A stretch of DNA of 64,000 nt from Streptomyces sp. Tue6028. Its GTDB lineage: Bacteria; Actinomycetota; Actinomycetes; Streptomycetales; Streptomycetaceae. The position numbers and the translations under genes were made by a program. How positions within the stretch are numbered: position 1 is the first letter of the stretch; each line of letters starts with the position of its first letter. The notes beneath the pieces are model-generated. The model saw nothing but the letters and a program-made list of their open reading frames with translations, searched no databases and was not told the origin of the DNA. Of this stretch, positions 54,705 through 63,992 are shown one piece after another. Location: positions 12,007-76,006 of the forward strand of contig NZ_MLCE01000007.1 of the NCBI RefSeq assembly GCF_002300165.1, given 5' to 3'.

Positions 54705-56294
54705 TCAGCCCTTGCTGATCTCCCAGAAGCGGAAGACGGTCGAGGCGTCGAGGCAGTACTCCAGGCCGTAGACGTTGTCGCGGACGACGGCGTACTGCTT
54801 GGCCTGCCAGATCGGGATCATGGGCAGCTCGTCGGCCACCACGTCCTGGAGTTTGCCGTAGTCGGCGTCGGTAGAGGCGCGGTCGCTCTCGGCCGCCGTC
54901 TTCGGGATGAGGTGCCCCGTGATGGTGCTGTTGGTGAAGTTGTTGCTCAGCACGTTGCCCTTGCCGAAGAAGGGGGCGGTGAAGTTGTCCGGGTCCGGGT
55001 AGTCCGGCACCCAGCCCTTCACGTACACGCCGTACTTGCCCTTGGCGATGTCCTTCTCGTACTGGTCGTAGGGCACGGACTTCACGGTCGCGTCGAACAG
55101 CCCGCTGGAGTCGAGCTGCTTGGCGATCGCGTCGAACTCCTGGTCGGTGGCCGGTCCGTAGCGCGAGGGCGTCGACCAGAGGGTGAGGCGCACCTTGCCG
55201 GTGATGCCCTCGGCGCGCAGCGCGGCCTCGGCCTTGGACTTCGAGGGGCGGGCGCCGTAGGTGTCGAAGAAGGACGTGTTGTGGCCGGTGATGCCCGCCG
55301 GGATGATCGAGTAGAGGGGCGTCGCCGTGTCCTCGTAGACCTGGCTGACCAGGGCCTCGCGGTCGAGGAGGTAGGCGATGGCCTTGCGCACGCCCAGCTT
55401 GCCGGTGACCGGGTCGTCCACGTTGAAGACGAGGTGCTGGACTTCGGCGCTGCTGCCCTCGACGACGTTGATGCCCATGCCGGTCGTGGTGTCGTCCTCG
55501 ATGTCCGCGATGTCGTTGGCGGAGAGGCCTCGGTAGGCGAGGTCGATCTGGTCGCTCAGCAGCGCGTTCTTCAGGGCGGCCTGGTCGCCGTGGAAGAACT
55601 TGAGCGTGACACCGGAGTTGTTGACCTCGGCGTTGCCCTGGTAGCCGTCGTTGACGGAGAAGACGGCCTTGTCCTTGCTGAACGAGTCCAGCTTGTACGG
55701 GCCCGAGCCCACGGCCTGGTCGTCCTTGCGCAGTCCGTCCGAGGAGTACTGCCGGTGGTCGATGATCGAGCCCGCGCCGGAGGCGATCTTACTCGGGAAG
55801 GTGGCGTCGGCGTACTTGAGATGGAAGACGACGGTCTTCTCGTCCGGCGTCTGCACCGAGCCGAGCATGGGGAACATGATCGCCGGCCCGGCGGCGTCGT
55901 CGATCTTCAGCAGGCGGTCGAAGGAGTACTTCACGTCCTTCGAGGTGAGCGCGTCGCCGTTGCTGAACTTCAGCCCGTCGCGCAGCGTGCACTTGTAGAC
56001 GGTGGTCGCCGTGTCGGTGAACGCGCACTCCTTGGCCGCCTCGGGCTCCGGTTCGGTGCCGCCCTTGGGGAAGCTCAGCAACGACTGGAACACGTTGTTG
56101 AACAACAGCCAGGAGCCGGGGTCGTAGCCGGATGCGGGGTCGGTCGCCAGGACGTCGTCCGACATTCCCATGACGATGGCGGAGCCGTCGCCCGAGGAGC
56201 CGCCCGTGTCCGAGCCGCATCCGGTGAGAACGCCGACGGCCAGCCCCGTCGTTATGGACAGAACCGGCCACTTCTTGCGCATGTTCACGTGCAT
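54705..56294 (-). CDS. Oligopeptide/dipeptide-binding lipoprotein (family 5), copy B
   Basis: A protein of 529 residues. Signal peptide with lipobox VLTGC (Cys26). It shows the SBP_bac_5 pattern: DPASGYDPGSWLLFNNVFQSLL, YKCTLRDGLKFSNGDALTSKDVKYSFDRLL in outline, and the late YGVYVKGWVPDYPDPDNFTAPFF. It is 62 bp downstream of a close paralogue, with a terminator between. No permease or ATPase genes are adjacent, so it may feed a transporter encoded elsewhere or act as a sensor. An ATG at 56282 is an alternative start. Confidence 0.94.
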   Translation of the reverse strand: MHVNMRKKWPVLSITTGLAVGVLTGCGSDTGGSSGDGSAIVMGMSDDVLATDPASGYDPGSWLLFNNVFQSLLSFPKGGTEPEPEAAKECAFTDTATTVYKCTLRDGLKFSNGDALTSKDVKYSFDRLLKIDDAAGPAIMFPMLGSVQTPDEKTVVFHLKYADATFPSKIASGAGSIIDHRQYSSDGLRKDDQAVGSGPYKLDSFSKDKAVFSVNDGYQGNAEVNNSGVTLKFFHGDQAALKNALLSDQIDLAYRGLSANDIADIEDDTTTGMGINVVEGSSAEVQHLVFNVDDPVTGKLGVRKAIAYLLDREALVSQVYEDTATPLYSIIPAGITGHNTSFFDTYGARPSKSKAEAALRAEGITGKVRLTLWSTPSRYGPATDQEFDAIAKQLDSSGLFDATVKSVPYDQYEKDIAKGKYGVYVKGWVPDYPDPDNFTAPFFGKGNVLSNNFTNSTITGHLIPKTAAESDRASTDADYGKLQDVVADELPMIPIWQAKQYAVVRDNVYGLEYCLDASTVFRFWEISKG

Positions 56295-56316
56295 GAGCCT
56301 TGTCGTCGGGTCCCGG

Positions 56317-56345
56317 CGCCCCGGGGCCGTGAAGGCCCCGGGGCG
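56317..56345 (-). terminator. Terminator between the two binding-protein genes
   Basis: CGCCCCGGGGCC and GGCCCCGGGGCG form a perfect 12-bp stem with loop GTGAA, 10 bp past the stop of copy A. Partial read-through could set a ratio between the two products. Confidence 0.82.
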
Positions 56346-56355
56346 GGGAGGTCTG

Positions 56356-57960
56356 TCAGCCGCTCACACCTCGGCCGAGCTCCCACAGCTGGAGCGTCGA
56401 GGAGGAGTTGAGCGCCCACTCCGAACCGGTGATGTCGTCCCGGGTGGCGATGTACTGCTTACCCTGCCACAGCGGCAGCACGGGGACATCGTCGGCCACG
56501 ATGTCCTGGATCTCGGTGAGACTCTTCGACGCGGTGAGGCGGTCCGCCTCGCGCCGGGACTCCGGGATCAGGTTGTTGCTGACCTGGCTGTTCGTGTACG
56601 GCGAGCCGAGGAAGTTGTCCTTGTCGAGGAACGGCGCCAGGTAGTTGTCGGCGTCCGGGAAGTCGGGGAACCAACCCATGCCGTAGACGTCGTAGTCGCC
56701 CGCCTTCTCGGCCGGACGGAACTTGTCCCAGGTCGTACCGGCGATGCTGACGTCGAACAGACCGCTGTCGTTCAGCTGCTTCTTCAGCACCTGGAACTCG
56801 GGCTTGGTGGCCGCACCGTAGTGGTCCGTCGTGTAGTGCAGGGTGAGCTTGACCGGGGTGGTGATGCCGGCCTTGGTCAGCATCGACTTGGCCTTGTTGA
56901 CGCTCGGGTCCCCGTACTTGTTGAAGAACGAGTTGGAGTGACCGGTGATGGTCGCCGGGACGAGCGAGTAGAGCGGCTCGGCCTGGGAGCCGTACACCTT
57001 GGCGACGAGCTCGCCGCGGTTGATGATCTGGGCCATGGCCTGGCGGACGGCCCGGGTCTTCACCGTCGGGGCGTCGGTGTTGAAGGCCAGGTAGCGGATT
57101 TCCAGACCCGGCATCTCGTTGAGGTCGATGTCGCTGTCGGTGGGGGTGCCGAGCTTGTTGATCTGGTCGGGCGTCATCGAGCGGGTCATCAGGTCGATGT
57201 CGCCCTTTTCGAGCGCGGCGCCCATGGCGTCGGCGCTGTCGAAGGAGCGCATCTCGACCTTGGAGTTCTTCACCGTCAGCTGCCCCTTGTAGTTGGGGTT
57301 CTTGGTGAAGACGGCCTTGACGAGCTTGTCGCCCTTGACCTCGGACTCCAGGGTGTACGGGCCGGAACCGTCCACGGCGAAGCCGTCGCGGAGCTTGTTC
57401 TTCTCGTAGTCCTTGGCGCTCACGATGCCGGCGACCGGCGTCGACAGCTTGAACGGGAAGGTGGCGTCCGCGGTCTTGAGGTGGAAGATCACCTCGCGGT
57501 CGCCGCGCGTCTCGACGGTGTCGATGGTGGACAGCAGCGCGAACACGCCGCTGTCGGCCTTGATGGACCGGGCGCGGTCGATCGAGAACTTGACGTCCTT
57601 GGCGGTGATGCTGTCGCCGTTCGCGAACTTCAGGCCCTCACGGAGCGTGCAGGTGTAACGCTCGTTGCCGGTGTCCGTGAAGCCGCACTTCTCGGCGGCC
57701 TCGGGCTCGGGCTCGCCGTCGCCGCGCGGCTGGATCATCAGCGTCTGCACGGTCTGGCGAAGGATGTTCCAGGTACCGACGTCGTAGGCGTAGGCCGGGT
57801 CGACCGGAGCCGGCGCATCCTTCGATTCGGTGAACACGTCCGTGGTACCGACAACGATGGCATCGCCGCTGTTGCTGCCGCTGTCGGACCCACCACACGC
57901 GGCGAGCACAGGGGCGAGCAGGCCGACCACGGCCGGCAGCACCAAAGTCTTGCGGTTCAT
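56356..57960 (-). CDS. Oligopeptide/dipeptide-binding lipoprotein (family 5), copy A
   Basis: A protein of 534 residues from the ATG at 57960 (TGGAG upstream). Signal peptide with lipobox VLAAC (Cys22). SBP_bac_5 signature regions: DPAYAYDVGTWNILRQTVQTLM, YTCTLREGLKFANGDSITAKDVKFSIDRA in outline, and YDVYGMGWFPDFPDADNYLAPFL. Clearly paralogous to copy B. Its upstream region (57961-58587) is long and may carry the promoter of both. Confidence 0.94.
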   Translation of the reverse strand: MNRKTLVLPAVVGLLAPVLAACGGSDSGSNSGDAIVVGTTDVFTESKDAPAPVDPAYAYDVGTWNILRQTVQTLMIQPRGDGEPEPEAAEKCGFTDTGNERYTCTLREGLKFANGDSITAKDVKFSIDRARSIKADSGVFALLSTIDTVETRGDREVIFHLKTADATFPFKLSTPVAGIVSAKDYEKNKLRDGFAVDGSGPYTLESEVKGDKLVKAVFTKNPNYKGQLTVKNSKVEMRSFDSADAMGAALEKGDIDLMTRSMTPDQINKLGTPTDSDIDLNEMPGLEIRYLAFNTDAPTVKTRAVRQAMAQIINRGELVAKVYGSQAEPLYSLVPATITGHSNSFFNKYGDPSVNKAKSMLTKAGITTPVKLTLHYTTDHYGAATKPEFQVLKKQLNDSGLFDVSIAGTTWDKFRPAEKAGDYDVYGMGWFPDFPDADNYLAPFLDKDNFLGSPYTNSQVSNNLIPESRREADRLTASKSLTEIQDIVADDVPVLPLWQGKQYIATRDDITGSEWALNSSSTLQLWELGRGVSG

Positions 57961-58587
57961 GCTCGAAGTTCTCCAGAGCTGTAGATTCCACGGGCCCGCG
58001 GGCGAGGGTGTGCGGCGGGTCACGGGGATACGGCGATGTTCTCGCGATGAGATTAGTCCGCACCAGCACGACCGCCCGCAGGTACCGGAGTTGAGCCCCC
58101 ATCACGCTGCGAAACCGGGCGCGGACGCACCGATAACCCGACAGCGGAAGGTTTAGTGCAGCATTCCACCAATCGGGACACAAGGGCGCGCCGACCACCC
58201 CGAATTGGCGGATGGCGGCATATGGGGGGCCGGTTGTCGACCCCCTGGAAAGTGACGAACGTCACAGCATCAACTGGGTTGGCGAGTACTGGAATTCAGC
58301 CATCCGGTCGGGAAATGCGTGGCCCGGAAAGCCTCCTCCGGGTCACCCTGGGGGTCTCTGTGGGCTTCCTGTGGGGTCCCTGTGGGGCTCCTCCGGCAAT
58401 TCCGTGGATTCGGCCCCACACGCTCGTCGATTCCGGTAAACACGCCCGGTGGCACGGATTCGCACACTGAGTGATTCGATTCCGCCCACTCCGCGCCTCG
58501 GGCCGGCACGCAGAGTGTTCCCTTTCCCACGCACCGTGATTCCGCTTCCCGTGCCGAAGCATTCGTTCCGCACGGTCGGTGCGCGGG
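57961..58587. other. Long intergenic region with phased repeats
   Basis: 627 bp without a supported gene between the HAD gene and binding-protein copy A. It contains A/T-richer stretches near 58035-58060 and 58250-58320 and the phased repeat listed separately. It presumably holds the promoter of the binding-protein genes. Confidence 0.5.
58347..58391. repeat. Four imperfect 11-bp repeats (CTGTGGGGTCC type)
   Basis: CTGGGGGTCT, CTGTGGGCTTC, CTGTGGGGTCC and CTGTGGGGCTC follow one another about 11 bp apart. They lie about 390-430 bp upstream of binding-protein copy A, on one face of the helix, which would suit cooperative binding of a regulator. Confidence 0.6.
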
Positions 58588-59289
58588 TCAGTGCATGTGT
58601 GTCATCAGACCGTGGAGAAAGGGCAGGTCCACCTGTTCGAGCGAGTTGACCACGGTGCGTCCGGCGGCCGGTGCGATCGGTGCGACCGAGGGGACCGCCA
58701 CCACCCGGCAGCCCGCGGCCTCGGCGGCCGCGACACCCGTCGCGGTGTCCTCGACGACGGCGCATCGGGCCGGGTCGGCGCCGAGCCCCGCGGCCGCGAG
58801 CAGATACGGGTCGGGGAACGGCTTGGTCCGCTCCACCTCGTCGCCCGCGACGCTCAGGGCGAAGTACTGGGGGCCCAGGGAGCCCAGGATGCGGTCGATG
58901 ATCCGGCGGTGCGAGGCGGAGACCAGGGCGGTGGGGATCTCGTGGGCCGCCAGCTCGGCGAGCAGCCTGGCCGCGCCCGGCATCAGCGGCAGTGAGTGGC
59001 CGATACGGTCCTCGAACCCGTCGTTCAGCAGGACGGTCAGCTCGGCGAGGGGGATGTCGGCTCCGGTGGCCTCGATGAGGAAACCGGCGCTGCGGGTCAT
59101 CGGACCCCCGACCACCACATGGCGCCAGGACTCGTCGAGCGTGTGACCGAGGGCCTTGAAGACCTCGACCTCCACGTCCCACCAGAAGCCCTCGGTGTCC
59201 ACCAGGGTGCCGTCCATGTCGAGGAGCACGGCCTGCAGGGCGGAGCCTTCGGCCGTACGGGTACCGAGCGCGGGAACCGTACTGGTCAT
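58588..59289 (-). CDS. HAD-superfamily phosphatase
   Basis: A protein of 233 residues; the ATG at 59289 follows AAGGAGG. HAD motifs: LLDMDGTLVDTEG (nucleophile and acid Asp), ALVSAS (motif II), KPFPDPYL (motif III Lys) and VVEDTATGVAAAEAAG (motif IV). The alpha-helical cap is of the beta-phosphoglucomutase/phosphatase type. The substrate is a small phosphorylated metabolite, not identifiable here. It lies downstream of metH. Confidence 0.94.
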   Translation of the reverse strand: MTSTVPALGTRTAEGSALQAVLLDMDGTLVDTEGFWWDVEVEVFKALGHTLDESWRHVVVGGPMTRSAGFLIEATGADIPLAELTVLLNDGFEDRIGHSLPLMPGAARLLAELAAHEIPTALVSASHRRIIDRILGSLGPQYFALSVAGDEVERTKPFPDPYLLAAAGLGADPARCAVVEDTATGVAAAEAAGCRVVAVPSVAPIAPAAGRTVVNSLEQVDLPFLHGLMTHMH

Positions 59290-59315
59290 CCGGGCGCACC
59301 TCCTTGAGGGACGAT

Positions 59316-59356
59316 CAGGCCGGCCGCCCCTTTTCGGCAAAGGGACAGCCGGCCTG
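59316..59356 (-). terminator. Two-part hairpin between metH and the HAD gene
   Basis: CAGGCCGGC pairs with GCCGGCCTG, and an inner CCCTTT pairs with AAAGGG, forming a stacked stem just upstream of the HAD ribosome-binding site. It could end metH transcription or attenuate the HAD gene. A smaller stem (GCGCGGC/GCCGCGC, 59405-59423) sits closer to the metH stop. Confidence 0.6.
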
Positions 59357-59430
59357 CAGTGGACCGACCAGTGTACGACTTATCCGATCAGTGCGCGTTG
59401 CGACGCGCGGCGGTGTGCCGCGCGGCACAC

Positions 59431-62400
59431 TCAGCGGGCGTTGAAGTACTTCGCCTCCGGGTGGTGGATGACGATGGCGTCCGTGGACTGCTCCGGGTGC
59501 AGCTGGAACTCCTCGGACAGGTGGACACCGATGCGCTCCGGCTCCAGCAGACGGGCGATCTTGCCCCGGTCCTCCAGGTCGGGGCAGGCCCCGTAGCCGA
59601 GCGAGAAGCGGGCCCCGCGGTACTTGAGGTCGAACATGTCCTCGATGGCGGCGGGGTCCTCGCCGGCGAAGCCGAGCTCGGACCGCACACGCGCGTGCCA
59701 GTACTCGGCGAGCGCCTCGGCCAGCTGCACGGACAGGCCGTGCAGTTCGAGGTAGTCGCGGTAGGAGTTGGACTCGAAGAGCTTGGCGGTCTCCTCGCCG
59801 ATGCGCGAGCCCACGGTGACGACCTGGAGGCCCACGACGTCCGTCTCACCGGACTCCTCCGGGCGGAAGAAGTCGGCCAGACACAGCCGGCGGCCGCGGC
59901 GCTGACGGGGGAAGGTGAACCGGGTCCGCTCGTTGCCCCGCTCGTCCAGGATGATCAGGTCGTCGTCCTTGGACACGCACGGGAAGTAGCCGTGGACCAC
60001 CGCCGCTTCCAGCAGGTTCTCGGTCTGGAGCCGGTCCAGCAGTCCGCGCAGCCGCGGCCTGCCCTCGGTCTCGACCAGTTCCTCGTACGTCGGCCCGTCG
60101 CCCGTGCGGGCCTGCTTGAGGCCCCACTGCCCCTTGAACAGGGCGCCCTCGTCCAGCCAGGAGGCGTACTCCTTGAGCTGGATCCCCTTGATGACGCGGG
60201 TCCCCCAGAACGGCGGTGTCGGCACCGGGTTGTCGACGGCGACGTCGGAGCGGACATGGCCCTCCTCGGGCCGCTCCTCGACGACCGTGTTCGCCGCGGC
60301 CCGCACCCGGCGCTGCTTCAGCTCGGGCAGCACCGCGCCGGGCACCCCGCGCTTGACGCCGATCAGCGCGTCCATCAGGCGCAGGCCCTCGAAGGCGTCC
60401 CGGGCGTAGCGCACTTCGCCCTCGTAGATCTCGTGCAGGTCCTGCTCGACGTACGCCCTGGTCAGGGCGGCGCCGCCGAGGATCACCGGGTAGTCGGCGG
60501 ACAGGCCCCGCTGATTGAGCTCCTCCAGGTTCTCCTTCATGATCACCGTGGACTTGACCAGGAGCCCGGACATGCCGATGACGTCGGCGCGGTGCTCCTC
60601 GGCCGCCTCCAGGATCGCGGAGACCGGCTGCTTGATGCCGAGGTTGACGACGTTGTAGCCGTTGTTGGACAGGATGATGTCGACGAGGTTCTTGCCGATG
60701 TCGTGGACGTCGCCGCGCACGGTGGCGAGCACGATGGTGCCCTTGCCCTCGGCGTCGGACTTCTCCATGTGCGGTTCGAGGAAGGCGACGGCCGACTTCA
60801 TGACCTCGGCGGACTGGAGCACGAAGGGCAGCTGCATCTGGCCGGAGCCGAACAGCTCACCGACGACCTTCATGCCGTCGAGCAGTGTCTCGTTGACGAT
60901 GTCGAGGGCGGGGCGGTCCGTCAGGGCCTCGTCGAGGTCGGCTTCCAGGCCGTTCTTCTCGCCGTCGATGATGCGCCGCTTGAGCCGCTCGTCCAGCGGC
61001 AGCGCGGCCAGCTCCTCCGCCTTGCCCGCCTTCAGCGACTTGGTGGTGGCGCCCTCGAACAGGGCCATCAGCTTCTGCAGCGGGTCGTAGTCCTCGGCAC
61101 GCCGGTCGTAGATGAGGTCGAGGGCGGTCTTGACCTGCTCCTCGTCGAACCGGGCGATCGGCAGGATCTTGGACGCGTGGACGATCGCCGAGTCGAGGCC
61201 CGCCTTGACGCACTCGTCGAGGAAGACCGAGTTGAGCAGGATGCGGGCGGCCGGATTCAGTCCGAAGGAGATGTTGGACAGACCCAGCGTGGTCTGCACG
61301 TCCGGGCGGCGGCGCTTGAGCTCGCGGATCGCCTCGATCGTCGCGATGCCGTCGCCCCGCGACTCCTCCTGGCCGGTGCAGATCGTGAAGGTGAGGCAGT
61401 CGATGAGGATGTCGGACTCGTGGATGCCCCAGTTGGCCGTCAGGTCCTCGATGAGCCGCTCGGCGATCGCCACCTTGGTCTCGACGGTGCGGGCCTGCCC
61501 CTCCTCGTCGATGGTCAGTGCGATCAGCGCGGCTCCGTGTTCCTGCGCCAGCCGGGTGACCTTGGCGAAGCGGGACTCGGGGCCGTCGCCGTCCTCGTAG
61601 TTGACCGAGTTGATGACCGCGCGGCCGCCCAGCTTCTCCAGGCCGGCGCGGATCACGTCCACCTCGGTGGAGTCGAGGACGATCGGCAGCGTGGACGCGG
61701 TCGCGAAGCGTCCGGCCAGCTCCTCCATGTCCGAGACGCCGTCGCGGCCCACGTAGTCGACGCACAGGTCGAGCATGTGCGCGCCCTCGCGGATCTGGTC
61801 GCGGGCCATCTCCACGCAGTCGTCCCAACGGCCTTCCAGCATGGCCTCGCGGAACTTCTTGGAGCCGTTGGCGTTGGTGCGCTCGCCGATCGCCATGTAC
61901 GCGGTGTCCTGGCGGAAGGGCACGGTCTGGTACAGGGAGGCCGCGCCGGGCTCCGGCTGCGGGCGACGCTCGCCGGGCCGGGCCTCGCGGACCCGCTCGA
62001 CCAGCTGGCGCAGGTGCTCGGGGGTGGTACCGCAGCAGCCGCCGACCAGGGAGAGGCCGTAGTCGCGTACGAAGGTCTCCTGCGCGTCGGCCAGTCCCTC
62101 GGGGCCGAGCGGGAAGTGCGCGCCGTCCTTGGTCAGGACGGGCAGGCCGGCGTTCGGCATGCACAGCAGGGGGATGCGGGAGTGGCGGGTGAGGTAGCGC
62201 AGGTGCTCGCTCATCTCCGCGGGGCCGGTCGAGCAGTTCAGGCCGATCATGTCGATGCCGAGCGGCTCCAGCGCGGTGAGCGCCGCGCCGATCTCGGAGC
62301 CCAGCAGCATCGTGCCGGTCGTCTCGAAGGCCATCGAGCACAGCAGCGGCAGGTTCGCTCCGGTCGCGTCCATCGCCCGGCGCGCGCCCAGCAGCGAGGC

Positions 62401-62958
62401 CTTGGTCTGCAGGAGGTCCTGGGTGGTCTCCACGATCAGGGCGTCGGCACCGCCGGCGATCAGGCCCTCGGCGTTCGCCTGGAAGCCGTCGCGCAGCGTG
62501 GTGTAGGAGACGTGACCGAGCGTGGGCAGCTTGGTGCCGGGGCCGATGGAGCCGAGCACCCAGCGCTGGCGGCCGTCGCGGGCGCCGAACTCGTCGGCGA
62601 CCTCACGCGCGAGCCGGGCACCCGCCTCGGACAGTTCGTGGACGCGGTCGGCGATGTCGTACTCGGCCATCGCCGAGTGGTTCGCGCCGAAGGTGTTCGT
62701 CTCGACGCAGTCGACGCCCACCTCGAAGTAGGCCTCGTGGACGGAGCGGACGATGTCGGGGCGCGTGAGGTTCAGGACCTCGTTGCAGCCTTCGAGGTTC
62801 TCGAAGTCCTCCAACGTGGGGTCCTGCGCCTGGAGCATCGTGCCCATCGCGCCGTCTGCCACCACGACACGGGTGGCCAGCGCCTCTCGGAGGGCGTCGG
62901 TTCGCCTCCGGCTCTCGGAGAGATCGGACGAAAGGGACGGGTTCGGCAACGAGGCCAT
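59431..62958 (-). CDS. metH: Cobalamin-dependent methionine synthase
   Basis: A protein of 1175 residues from the ATG at 62958 (CAGGGAG upstream); a longer frame has no ribosome-binding site. Homocysteine domain with VVADGAMGTML and zinc ligands Cys242 (NCSTGP) and Cys308/309 (GGCCGTTP). Pterin domain starting near 345 (MAIGERTNANGSKKF). B12 domain with DVHDIGKN (cobalt ligand His752). C-terminal activation domain. It transfers a methyl group from methyl-tetrahydrofolate to homocysteine. No cobalamin riboswitch was recognised upstream. Confidence 0.98.
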   Translation of the reverse strand: MASLPNPSLSSDLSESRRRTDALREALATRVVVADGAMGTMLQAQDPTLEDFENLEGCNEVLNLTRPDIVRSVHEAYFEVGVDCVETNTFGANHSAMAEYDIADRVHELSEAGARLAREVADEFGARDGRQRWVLGSIGPGTKLPTLGHVSYTTLRDGFQANAEGLIAGGADALIVETTQDLLQTKASLLGARRAMDATGANLPLLCSMAFETTGTMLLGSEIGAALTALEPLGIDMIGLNCSTGPAEMSEHLRYLTRHSRIPLLCMPNAGLPVLTKDGAHFPLGPEGLADAQETFVRDYGLSLVGGCCGTTPEHLRQLVERVREARPGERRPQPEPGAASLYQTVPFRQDTAYMAIGERTNANGSKKFREAMLEGRWDDCVEMARDQIREGAHMLDLCVDYVGRDGVSDMEELAGRFATASTLPIVLDSTEVDVIRAGLEKLGGRAVINSVNYEDGDGPESRFAKVTRLAQEHGAALIALTIDEEGQARTVETKVAIAERLIEDLTANWGIHESDILIDCLTFTICTGQEESRGDGIATIEAIRELKRRRPDVQTTLGLSNISFGLNPAARILLNSVFLDECVKAGLDSAIVHASKILPIARFDEEQVKTALDLIYDRRAEDYDPLQKLMALFEGATTKSLKAGKAEELAALPLDERLKRRIIDGEKNGLEADLDEALTDRPALDIVNETLLDGMKVVGELFGSGQMQLPFVLQSAEVMKSAVAFLEPHMEKSDAEGKGTIVLATVRGDVHDIGKNLVDIILSNNGYNVVNLGIKQPVSAILEAAEEHRADVIGMSGLLVKSTVIMKENLEELNQRGLSADYPVILGGAALTRAYVEQDLHEIYEGEVRYARDAFEGLRLMDALIGVKRGVPGAVLPELKQRRVRAAANTVVEERPEEGHVRSDVAVDNPVPTPPFWGTRVIKGIQLKEYASWLDEGALFKGQWGLKQARTGDGPTYEELVETEGRPRLRGLLDRLQTENLLEAAVVHGYFPCVSKDDDLIILDERGNERTRFTFPRQRRGRRLCLADFFRPEESGETDVVGLQVVTVGSRIGEETAKLFESNSYRDYLELHGLSVQLAEALAEYWHARVRSELGFAGEDPAAIEDMFDLKYRGARFSLGYGACPDLEDRGKIARLLEPERIGVHLSEEFQLHPEQSTDAIVIHHPEAKYFNAR

Positions 62959-63158
62959 GAAGGTGCTCCCTGGAGTGCGACGGCTGTCGGCTTTGCGCTT
63001 CCCATGGAAGGCGCACGCCGTCAGGGTAGCCCGGAGCGCCACTGGAGGGTCAGGGGCGTCCACGGGGCGGACGGGTGTGGCGCGCGGGGCGGGGGTGCGG
63101 GCACGGACCGAACATGTGACGAGCACCCATTAGCGGGAGATCGGCAACGACCGGTAGT

Positions 63159-63175
63159 GTTCGACATTGCCGAAC
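63159..63175. promoter_or_regulatory. Candidate GylR operator upstream of gylR
   Basis: GTTCG and CGAAC form an inverted repeat around ACATTGC, 52 bp upstream of the gylR start. IclR-type regulators bind sites of this kind, and gylR is known to be autoregulated in S. coelicolor. Confidence 0.55.
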
Positions 63176-63227
63176 GGCGGCAGTGAGTTGCGCGCCGACG
63201 GTCGAAGGGGACGGAGGCAGCACGGCG

Positions 63228-63992
63228 ATGGCACGGAACATCCAGTCGCTCGAACGGGCGGCGGCGATGCTGCGGCTGCTCGCGGGCGGCGAGCGGCAGC
63301 TGGGCCTGTCGGACATCGCCTCGTCGCTGGGCCTGGCCAAGGGTACGGCCCACGGCATACTGCGGACCCTCCAGCAGGAGGGGTTCGTCGAGCAGGACAC
63401 GGCCTCCGGGCGCTATCAGCTCGGCGCGGAGCTGCTGCGGCTGGGCACCACGTACCTGGACGTGCACGAGCTGCGGGCGCGCGCGCTGGTGTGGACCGAC
63501 GATCTGGCCCGCTCCAGCGGGGAGAGCGTCTATCTGGGTGTGCTGCACCAGCAGGGTGTGCTGATCGTGCACCACGTGTTCCGGCCCGACGACAGCCGTC
63601 AGGTCCTGGAGGTCGGGGCCATGCAACCGCTGCACTCCACGGCCCTCGGCAAGGTCCTGTCGGCGTACGACCCGGTGGCGCACAGCGAGGTCCTGGAGGC
63701 CGAGCGCAAGGCGTTCACGCCGCGTACGGTCAGCGAGCTCGACCAGTTCGAGGGCGTGCTCGACATGACCCGGGCGCGCGGATACGCCGAGGACGTCGAG
63801 GAGACCTGGACGGGGGTCGCCTCGATCGCCGCGCCCATCTACAACAGGCGGCGGATGCCGGTGGGAGCGGTGGGCGTCACCGGTGCCGTGGAGCGGGTCT
63901 GCAAGGACGGCGAGCTGCGGCCGGACCTGATCGCGGCGGTACGGGACTGTGCGCGTGCGGTGTCCCGGGACCTGGGCGCCGGGCGCTTCTGA
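63228..63992 (+). CDS. gylR: IclR-family regulator of glycerol catabolism GylR
   Basis: A protein of 254 residues; ACGGAGG precedes the ATG. IclR helix-turn-helix (LGLSDIASSLGLAKGTAHGILRTL) and IclR effector domain (HSTALGKVLSAYDP, ARGYAEDVEETWTGVASIAAPIY in outline). Position next to metH matches gylR of S. coelicolor, which represses the glycerol operon glpFKD in the absence of glycerol-3-phosphate; those genes should follow just outside the window. Confidence 0.93.
   Translation: MARNIQSLERAAAMLRLLAGGERQLGLSDIASSLGLAKGTAHGILRTLQQEGFVEQDTASGRYQLGAELLRLGTTYLDVHELRARALVWTDDLARSSGESVYLGVLHQQGVLIVHHVFRPDDSRQVLEVGAMQPLHSTALGKVLSAYDPVAHSEVLEAERKAFTPRTVSELDQFEGVLDMTRARGYAEDVEETWTGVASIAAPIYNRRRMPVGAVGVTGAVERVCKDGELRPDLIAAVRDCARAVSRDLGAGRF

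Noticed and set aside
59359..63186. 1275-codon open frame on the plus strand opposite metH
   Set aside because: It is antisense to a gene with every MetH catalytic motif; the shadow protein has no recognisable fold.
62959..63227. Cobalamin riboswitch upstream of metH
   Set aside because: No B12-box-like conserved segment or multi-stem leader was seen, and the spacer is shared with gylR.
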